From Elgaria multicarinata webbii (taxonomy: Eukaryota; Chordata; Lepidosauria; Squamata; Anguidae): a stretch of 64,000 nucleotides of DNA. The stretch is from assembly GCF_023053635.1 (NCBI RefSeq), contig NC_086182.1, forward strand, positions 36,622,001 through 36,686,000, given 5' to 3'. How positions within the stretch are numbered: position 1 is the first letter of the stretch; every line of letters starts with the position of its first letter. The translations under genes were made by a program, and so were the position numbers. This document shows positions 11,587 through 21,000 of this stretch, in pieces. The notes beneath the pieces are model-generated. The model saw only the letters and a list, made by a program, of their open reading frames with translations, ran no database searches and was not told the DNA's origin.

Positions 11587-14500
11587 ATGGAGGGCCCTCC
11601 CTTTCGAGAATGCGACTGCGGGTAGGTGAGAGCGCGGTAGCCGGGCAAGGCCCCTGGGGCCCCCTTCCTAGCTGGCCTCCCCTTGAGCGGCCGGTCCAGG
11701 CCCCAGGCGGGTCTGCATTCGGCCGTGGCGTTCTCGCCTAGCCCCAGAGGAACATCCCCGCCCCTGGCCCCCCAAGCCCAGCCAGAGAGGGGGGCAGGCA
11801 GCCTTCTTTCCCCCCCTTTGCTTCAGGCAGCATCCCGGGGCAATTTCCGTCATGCAAACGAAAGCCCACCGCTGCCCTGCACCGGAGCAAGAGGGCAGGG
11901 CGCCTCCAGGCAAACGGTGCGGCTCTGCGGCGGCCCGTACATGCTCTGGCATTTCCCACTGCTCAGCTGCACCTCAGGGCAGTGCGCTCCCTGGGAAGCG
12001 CCGGCTCAGGCAGGCTGCGCTTCCGCGGAAGAGTCAGGGTGGCCTGACCAGGGCGATGGGATGGACTGAAAGGGGAGGGTAGGGGAGGGGCTTGGTGCAA
12101 GTGACTGCATCCGGAGGTGCCCGTTTCGCCAATGGAACGGGGGCAGGGACTAAGGGGCAAGCAAGCAAGCAGCTGGTCATTCCAGAGAGCCACACACACA
12201 CACACACACACACAGCCATGCCATGCCATGGGACCCGGTAGGGCCTTCTGCCTCTCGCAACCCAAACCGGAGCGCCCGGAGGTTCCACCTCCAGAGGTAG
12301 CCCTGGCCTGACACAGCAGGGGAGGTGGGCTGGAGGGAGGACGGCCCCGGAGGCCTGCGGTTCACAGACTGCTCCGATTCCGGAGCCCTTCCGACGGCAC
12401 AAGGCGGCCCCGCCCCCCGCCCCCGGCCATCTCCCGCTCTGCGTTCAGCCCATACAGCGTTCAGCCCTCTCCCCCTGGCCACCCCGAGTCCTTGGCTCCT
12501 TGCCTTCTTCCCCTGCAGCCGACACAAGCGCCACAAGAGCTGCCGGAATCAGCGGGTGCCGACGCAGCCGAAGAGTGGGAAGGGGTGGCTGTCCCACTAC
12601 AAGGCAACCTACACCTTACCCCCAAGTAAGAGGAGAGGGAAAGAGGCCGTGGGGGCAGAGGGTGGGCGCAGTGGGGGGCCCTCCCCTCCCTCCACCGTTG
12701 TCCTGATCTCAGCGGCGTCCCTGCGCTCATCCACTCTTCTCCCCTCCCCCCTCCCCCCGACCCCAAACAGCCATCCTTCCACGCAGCAGCAAGAGGCCCC
12801 CCTGCACCCCTCCCCACCCTAACCCTCCGCCCCTGGACTTCCAGACCACGCAGAGGGCCGAGTTCATTGCCTGGGCTCCAGAGGAGCGACTCAAGCAGCA
12901 TCACCTGCAGGTATACATACGCAAGAGGGCAGATGGAGCCCAGGCTCTTCCATAGCCCCGCTGGTGGGGGAGGGCAGCGGCAGCAGGAGGAGGAGGAGGA
13001 GGGGTGCCCAGGTCTGCACTCCAACACAAGCTTTGTTTGCATACTAGCTTGTAGTTGCAACTCTGAAGAAATCAGCCTGGGAGGCGGGAGTGGGACCAGG
13101 TGGGGCAGCAGAAGGAAGCAATGTCGCCCCCCCCCCCCACTCTCCACCCTGCGTGCGGCACTGTGTGCACCACAGGAGAGGCCTTGATTTGGGCCGTACC
13201 TTTTATTGAAACACACGGTCCGCACGGGTAGCGCCATCATCGCAGCCCAGCCCAGCCCAGCCAGGTTGAAAGCAACCAGCGAGGAGCGAGGCAGGCAGTC
13301 ACAGGCTGTGGGACCCCTCTGCTTTGCAGGAGAGGCGTCGCCAGCACCCACGGGAGCCCTTCCAGAACCGGACTCCCCACCGCCTCCATTTCCCACCGCC
13401 TGCAGCAGCCCTTCCACGACGGCTGCAGCCCCACGGAACCCACGGAGTCCAGCACTCCTCCTCAAGCAAGGACGGGAGCCAAGGCTGCAAAGGTAAGCTT
13501 CCAGCCCTGCCAGGTACAGTTAAAAACACCTGGCACAGAGGTCAAACTCAGCTCTGATAAGAGGATATTCAAACGGCCTCAAAAGTAACGATGCTTCTAC
13601 CAAATCAAAGCCCTGGAAACCAGTGGAGAGGAGCCTGGCTGCAATCCTGCGCAGGAGGCTGCATTCATCCCCACGGCGGACCAAAACAAGCAGCTACAAG
13701 GGGCCTCCTCGCTCTCGTTCCCCCGTCCCAACAGGACACACAATACAGCAAACATTCTCTGGGTGCCAGCAGTAGCCGGCCATCGCAAAGACGAGCAAAA
13801 GGAGGGGTCTGGGCACATCACACCAAAGCCAAAGGCTTAGATGCCATTCTCAGTTGTCTGCCCTGCAGGAGGAAGAGGAGGGGGGAATGATCCCCCCCCA
13901 CCATCCCACCATCTAGGCCTAGCTTCGGCATTGCAAAGGATCGGCATTGCAAAATCTCTGAAACAAGGCCCAGCTGAATACATGACCAACTATCAAAGTG
14001 ATTTCCCAGCACGAAGGTCATTTCCGGCCCAGACGGCACCAGCCCTGCCTCCTCTGGACAACCTGGCAATCAACCGAGCCCTCAGGTAAGGATCACACTG
14101 AGGAGTGACCTTGGGGTGGTTTTGGACAGAGGAGGCGAGTCATCACATGTGCAGATTAGGAACTCTTCACAGATAGAGCGCTTTAAATACTAGAAGAGGG
14201 TCCCCTTCACCCCCTCCTAGCATACCTCTGTCCACGAGGAAGACAACAGCTACATCCTCTTGGGGAAAGAGAGCAGAGAACACTGTGGGGGCAACGCCAC
14301 ACACATTGCCCTTGGCCCAGGTGAAAAGGTCAGGAAGACAAAGCAAAGTTTTTTAAGATCCTCAACACAATTCCCAAGAGGATCAATCCATGGAAGGAGA
14401 AGGCGTCTCTGCACGGTGGGTCGTTCTCAGCCCTATTTCTCCACCATGGGAAAACTGAGATACTAATTGGTGAAACTGGGAATGCAGGGTTGTCCATCAA

Positions 14501-17110
14501 TTCTAAAACCAAAAAGATGCCAGAGTCACACGAGACAAAACAAGCCAGTCCGGTCCCTGCCTCAGATCCTCACATGCCTCCGCTTCCGCACAGCACCAGT
14601 TTCGAGACGGTCCAGAGGGAGAGCTACCGAAAATGGGATGCCTCCGCGTACTCTCGTGACAAGCCCACCACGCTGAAAGGGCACCGGGGGAAGGTCGAAG
14701 GCGCCGCCATGACCCAGGTAAGGAACCCGGGGACACAGGGCCTCCCGGGGCCAGCAAAGACTGCCAGAAAGTGTGCAGCCACCCTCCTCTGGGCAGTTAG
14801 TTCCCCTCATCCCCAAATCTTAGGAAAGCACCAGAGTCCAGAGAACTTCAAGACATGAGGGGGGCACTTCCTGTTGATGCCACGGCTCAGGCAACACCAC
14901 CACCCCCTTCTAGCCCCACAGGCCTAGCTTATGAAAGGGCAACTTTTTATTCTCCCAGTATTTCAACAGTCTATAAATTAATTTTAACTTCGCTGTTTTA
15001 AATTTGTATTTTAAATTTGTATTTTTTGCATTGCTGCTGTTTTTATCTTGGTTGTGCTTTTATATTGTATTTTATATTATGGTTTTATACTGTTGTTTTG
15101 TACTTTGAATGGTCTTAATTTGTAAACCGCCCAGAGAGCTTCGGCTATTGGGCGGTATAGAAATGTAATAAATAAATAAATATTTTTAAACCGTCGTCAG
15201 GATGGGCCTGGCGGCTGCTCTTCTGAAAGTTCAGCTCTCAAGAGCAAAAGGGCTGGTTTGGGGGATCAAGCGATCGCCCATCTACTCCAGCATTCAGTCT
15301 CAAATCCCTGCCATCTGGAAGGACCTGGAATCCCCCCAGCAGAGCAGGCAGGCATTGGCCATCCCATGGCACTCCTAGCAACTGGCATTCAGAGGTCAGC
15401 TGCCTCAGAACACGGAGTTCAGACTTTCGGCAAACGCAGTTAACGAAAATCCGGTCTTCCATGAAATTGCCCAACCCTTTTTTTTTTTTTAACAAAAAAG
15501 CCATTGCTACATCCTGAAGCAAAGGAACTTGCACCTAATCCCAACGTCCTTCTTCCCTCCTCCCCACTGGCAGCAATCTTACATTCCTCCGGTCCTGGTC
15601 AAACTTGAGGAGCCCATTGAACAGCCGGCCACCACACGGAAGTCTTCAGCTGCCAGATTTGATGACTGCACAGCTCACAAATTCTTCTTCAGGGACTGGG
15701 GAGCTCAGCCCCGGGTTCGACATGGAGATCCCTGGGAAAGAATCCACCCTCGCACCCTGGTAAGGAGCCCCTCGAGCGATGAGGGCACTGGGGAGGGGGC
15801 ACAGCTCCGTGGGAGAGAGAGAGCGCTTCAGCACGCGGAGGCTCCAGGCTCCATCCCGGCACCTGCAGTTAAAAGCCCGAAGCAGCAGGTGATGGGGAAA
15901 GCCGCCACGCGGGACCGCTCTCCCCGGAGAGCGCTGCCAGTCACAGCAAACGGGGCTGGGCCAGCCGGCTCTGGGACAGGGCAGCTTCTTAGGAGTGCTA
16001 GCAAAAGTCGTGGGGAGGCCGCCCTGGATGGGTTAAAGCATCACCTGCACCCCAATACATTGCTCCTATAAATGGAATCACAAAAAAGGCACATGGGGGG
16101 GGGATACCAATATAAGTTCCCAATCTTGTTCATCAGCATCTACTCTGAAACATCCTGGGATGGGAAAAGAGCAGCTTCCCCGAGGCTGAAACAGGCACAT
16201 TTTCTCAAAACGGCTCCGCTTGTCTTGTCTGGACAGATTTCGGGAACCGGGGAGGGAGAAACGCAGCAGTGGTATTTTGGAAAGCCATTTCTCAGAAGCA
16301 AAACACAAACACACACACACACACCCCTGCCCCAGGGTGCTGTTTGCTATCTTTTCATTCTTTTGAAGGCCAGAGAACAAGGTCTTGAAATAGGATCCGC
16401 TTTTCATTAGAGGGGGAACGAGCAGCGTTTGCATCTTCCCTCCGTCCCTGGGTCCTTCCTTCATGCAGCTAAAACCACCTCCGCTGCACGGATATGAAAT
16501 GGATCGGAAAGTGACAGACTGGCTATCTCACAGCGCAGCCATTTATCTGCTGCTATCGGGTCTCAGCAGCTGGCTGTGGCTTAAGGTGTCTGGACACTCT
16601 CAAAGGACATTTCTGCACGGTGTATCACACTCCCACCAGAAAGAGACTACTTCTGGTGCTTCGTTGATTGGTTTTTCTTATTCTTTTAAAAACAGGGCAG
16701 TTTTGAAAGCCAACCCGCAAGCAGCACATACGTGCCCAAGAAAACAGAAGAGACAAAGAGCTTCAAGCAAGACTCAAAACCCATCGAGATTGAGGGGAAA
16801 CAAGATTTTGCCACGGTCCGTCAAGAGGCTTACAGGTATGTGGCCAGGTAATGGCCCAATGTCTGACTGGGTGATTCCGGACAGGGATTGGAACAGCAGC
16901 AGCTTAAACAAGTGCCACGTTCTCTTTTGCAGGCCCATCCCAACTGCCTGCCTGTCGCTGGCAAAGGTGGCCTCACTCAGCAACAGAAGTCAAGGCAGGG
17001 AACAGTTTTTCAAAAACCAAAGCGTGAATGTGCCAAACGGAAGGGTCAGGCTTCAGAAACTAACAGCTGACTATATTAGATATCAGAGAGGGGGGAATCA
17101 CAAATTTTAA
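11587..17110 (+). CDS. SAXO-family (stabilizer of axonemal microtubules) protein, nine coding exons
   Basis: Predicted exons: 11587-11621, 12519-12625, 12771-12910, 13330-13492, 13917-14085, 14594-14717, 15574-15759, 16696-16835 and 16933-17110. They total 1242 nt (413 residues). Every junction is GT-AG and the phases chain without conflict. The ATG has a good context (cccacATGG). The first two exons join to give a Cys-rich N-terminus, CDCGRHKRHKSC. This resembles the CxCGRHxC motif that SAXO proteins use for centriole/basal-body targeting. Further on are repeated microtubule-binding (Mn-like) segments such as TTQRAEFIAW, ESYRKWDAS, ARFDDCTAHK and SSTYVPKK. The family binds and stabilises axonemal or centriolar microtubules. 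The exact paralogue is not identified. Exon 4 (13330-13492) is Pro/Arg/Ser-rich and the least certain. The last exon is open in a second frame. The gene converges on BUD13 downstream. Confidence 0.72.
14941..15185 (+). repeat. 3' UTR fragment of the L2-like LINE family
   Basis: Closely similar to the copy at 4981-5230, ending 'gcggtatagaaatgtaataaataaataaa'-like sequence split across A-rich units. It lies inside the intron between exons 6 and 7 of the SAXO-like gene. Confidence 0.8.
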
Positions 17111-17175
17111 AATGATACTCCCAATGCTCATGCTTGGATATATCCGTAGCAAAGAAGATGCTTATATTCACACAC

Positions 17176-17181
17176 AATAAA
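17176..17181 (+). terminator. Poly(A) signal of the SAXO-like gene
   Basis: AATAAA lies 66 bp downstream of the predicted stop codon, on the coding strand. Confidence 0.55.
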
Positions 17182-17497
17182 AAATGGACTAAGTTCATCA
17201 ACACAAACAAGGCAGTAACATCTTCGTAAAAAACACACACACACACAAAGTAAAAAAAGAAAGGTGTTATTTACAAACTGTACATTCAAATTACAAAGGA
17301 GATTAAGAAAACAGTTATGAACAGCCCCTTACTCCCACCCTCACCTGCAAAGTTTCCTGTTCTGTATGAAAAAGTATTTGCACCTTGTAGGAATTCCAAT
17401 CGAAGACCCTCAAGAGCAGGCAATTAAGGGGAAATGCAAGAGCTTTAAACGTTGCATGTTAACTTCCCAACCAACCTCTTTAGCTGCTGCAGACAAA

Positions 17498-17503
17498 TTT
17501 ATT
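17498..17503 (-). terminator. Candidate poly(A) signal of BUD13
   Basis: AATAAA on the minus strand lies about 570 nt past the BUD13 stop. It is the nearest good signal before the opposing gene's 3' end. Confidence 0.45.
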
Positions 17504-18070
17504 GTCAAACAATAATGAAGAACTCCAGCTGCCCCTTTTAGGAAAATGCAACAGGAACTCCCTGCACAATCCACAAGTCAGGAAACCCAACGATACGCTG
17601 CGCTGATTTAAACCATGAAGCTCAGAGTCACCAACGAGCGCGTGGTATCAACCACATCCAGCAGCCACAGCCGAAACCGTCTATGCTCCGGGGCACACAA
17701 GGAAGGTGCCTCAGTGAAAGCGTCCTCTCCCCACACACCCTGAGATCTGGGGCACAGCTGAAGACCCGGTGTGGTGCTTCAAGTGCTCTGTGAGATTAAT
17801 CTCTAAGGGGCCAGTTGCTTTCAAGCGTGCTGCATTTCCATTCAAGCAGGTTCCTCACCACGGCTGACCCTCACACTCCTTCTAGCACAACATATACACT
17901 CCAGGACTCCCATCAGCCCCCCTGTCTGTCTGTCTGGAGACAGAAAGCTGCTCCCTGCATCACCTGGAGGGGCCCCTATAAGGTGAAACTCATGAACACC
18001 GGGTTGCTAGGGCCCCTTGTGGCGGCGCAGGGCCTTGGGGGGACGTTCTCGCACCTCTTAGGCGGGCCAT

Positions 18071-21000
18071 TTACATGTCCTCAACACTCCACTTGTACGC
18101 CAGCTCCTGCACCGCCTTCTTGCTTGCGATTCTGGCAAAGCGCTTCTGCTCAAAACCATTGGACCTACAGAAACAAAGACAACAGTAAGGTGGGCCGTAA
18201 GGAACTTTGGGAGAAACACATATGGGGCAGGGTGAGGGATGGGGGGGGATGGATGGTCTTCACTGTGCTACCAAGACCTTCCTCACATTTCCAGGCCCCA
18301 GGTCAAGTCAGGATAAATATGCCAGGGAGGAGGAGGAGGGGGGAGGAGCTGAAGAGGGGTCTCTCCCCTAACCGTGCAGGAGCTCGACTGTCCTCTTTCA
18401 AACTCCTCCTAGGGATGTAGCCTGACGAGGAGCATCCTGGAGTTTGTAAGGGGCTGCGGATGGAAGCAAAAGCAAACTGCCCCCTTAGCAGAAGTCTTTC
18501 CAACCATGAGCCAATATTACGTGTAGGGAATACAGCATGTGTCCATCACACTGTTCTTCGGGTGTAGAAATCATCTATTACCATCACTGCCGGGAAGAAA
18601 GACTTGCCTGTCAACTCCATCCCAGCGATATCCAGGCCAGATGTTGAACCTGTTGAGTGGGGGAGCAGGTCCGCTATACTTGGGTTTTTCTGGAGCAGAG
18701 GGAGGGAGGGAAGCAAGCAAGCAAATCGCTTCATCAATTACTTTTCCAGTCCAGCCAGAGTTCTGTTGGTGACGACCCAAAACACACCCACAGGGAGTTG
18801 AGGGAGGGACCTGGCTTTGCCCACCGCTAACGCCAGCCGCCTCCAAACTCCCCACGTGATGCATGGAGGAGACTGTGCGAGAGGGCCAGGTGGCGCTGCT
18901 GTGACACCCAGGTGACAGCTGAGAAGCAAGAAGGCTGCTCTGCCGTGAAATCCCTTAGACAGACATGCGTGGAGCCACCTGCGACCGCTGCCTGCTCTTT
19001 GAAAAGCAAGCGTTCAACCCCCAGCGTCGAAGGGAGCCTGAAAGCAGGATCTGAGAGTTGACTGCAGCTCCGGAAGAGGTGGAGCCTTCACGCACGTGTG
19101 CACGACTTTCCATCCTGGACGCCGCAACCCTTTAGTCACTGCTCTTGCACTGGCTGCCCCCCACCCCCAAGATTGAGCTTGAGAACTTGCTGCAAACTCC
19201 CTTCCGCTGCACCTCTTCAGACGAGGACTACTTTCATGCAGAACGTTCAAGCTCCATGCTGCAGCAAGTCAGATCGCCCCTCCTAGCAGCGCCAGCTCAG
19301 CGCCTCTCCCGGGGCTCCACAGCCACACCATCCCCATCCCCACAGTCACTCCTGGCTGCCAGGCTGACCTTTGGGGTCTTTCCTCTCCTTGACCTTCTTC
19401 TTCCTTAGGAAGTCGGCCATGGGGTCGCCTTCCCGCTCCTGCTCCCGCAGCATCTTGTCCAAGTCCTGGTCATCGATGTACCGGGCCAGAGGCTTCTGCA
19501 TTTCTTTCACTGCATCCTCCACGTTTTGCTGCTGCTGCCTGCTCTGTGCGAGGCTGCAAGAGACACAAACGCAAGCAGTGAAGAAGCCGCTGGCCTGGAG
19601 CGTCCTGGCTTGCCGCTTGGCAGCTGTAGGACACGTTATCAAGAGAGATTCGAAAAGGGGAGAGAGTCTCAGGCGGCAAAACCCCATGGATGGTTTTGCT
19701 CTTAGGAGAGAGAGGGGACTGCAGCTCAGGCACAGTGGACAGACTTTGCATGGAGAGGGTCTCAGGTTTAGCCTCGGGCTAAAAGGGATCAGGGGACAAG
19801 CGCTGGAAAAGAGGCCTCTCTGCCTGGCCCTCTGGGCAGCTGCTGCCCGTCAGAGGCGAAGACAATCCTGGGCTAGACGGACAAACAGCCTGACCTGGCC
19901 GAAGGCAGCAGCTTCCCTCCTGACCGGCACGGGCTTCTCTTCCCCCCCACCCCTCCTCCTCCTCCTCCACAGAAGGAAAGGGGGCTCAGCGAGGCCCTGG
20001 CCCTCCGAGGACCCAGCCACACTCACCCCTTCCCCCACTTGGCGTACTGCTCGTCTCGCTCAGATTTCTCTTCCGCTTTCTTGCGCTGTTCCAGCCATTC
20101 CTGCTTCAAGTCCCTCTTGCGCCCCGACTTATCCCGGAAAATGGTTTCCGCCTGCTGCGATTCAGCTGAAAAAGGAGCCGGACACATCAGAGCGCCCAAA
20201 AGCCATCACAAAAGCCAACTCAATCCATTCTGTGCATTCAGAGCATCCGCTCAACCTTCCAATTACTGGCTTTGGATCTTTCAGTAGAAAAGCAGGGGAT
20301 CAATCACGAATGGGTTTATTTTTTTTCCAGCTTGTGGGAAATGTAGCTCTCGGGGCTTCAGAACTTTACTTTGGGTCTTGCATTGCGCTACGGCTTGGCG
20401 GATTACGCTTTCAGCTACCGCCATCACTACCAAGAGCAAAGCTCCACAGGTGAGCGGTGAAGAAACACATCTGCGTTTCCTTTGGATCTACTGGATGTTA
20501 ATTTCACTAGGCCCTGCCTTTAGTTCTCTCTGCCTTTGCAGAGAGCATAATATTCAATAATGTAATAATAATCTGGATCGAGGCGGGGAACAACACCAAA
20601 TATAAAAATACTATAAAATATATAAAACTGATTAAAAACATATAAAACTGCCGTATTTCTTCAATTGTAAGACGCCATCGATTGTAAGACGCACACTAAT
20701 TTCAGTACCACCAACAGAAAAAAAGCTTTGATTCTAAGAATAATAATCGCACTGGCGATTCTAAGACGCACCCAGTTTTTAGAGATGTTTATATGGGGGG
20801 AAAAGTGTGTCTTAGAATCGAAGAAATATTTCTTCGATTCTAAGACGCACTTTTTCCCCCATATAAACATCTCTAAAAATGGGGTGCGTCTTAGAATCGC
20901 GGGTGTGTCTTAGGTTGTTTTTTTCTGTTGGTGGTACTGAAATTAGTGTGCGTCTTACAATCGATGGCGTCTTACAATCGAAGAAATACGGCAATACATT

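Larger units (their letters stand above)
17111..18070. other. Convergent 3' UTR / intergenic interval
   Basis: This lies between the stops of the SAXO-like gene (plus) and BUD13 (minus). It holds the 3' untranslated regions and poly(A) signals of both genes and a short CA run near 17228-17247. No additional gene was recognised. Confidence 0.6.

Noticed and set aside
12461-13465. 334-codon minus-strand frame overlapping the SAXO-like exons
   Set aside because: Low-complexity Gly/Arg/Ser/Pro composition in GC-rich DNA. The plus strand carries a phase-consistent exon chain through the same interval.
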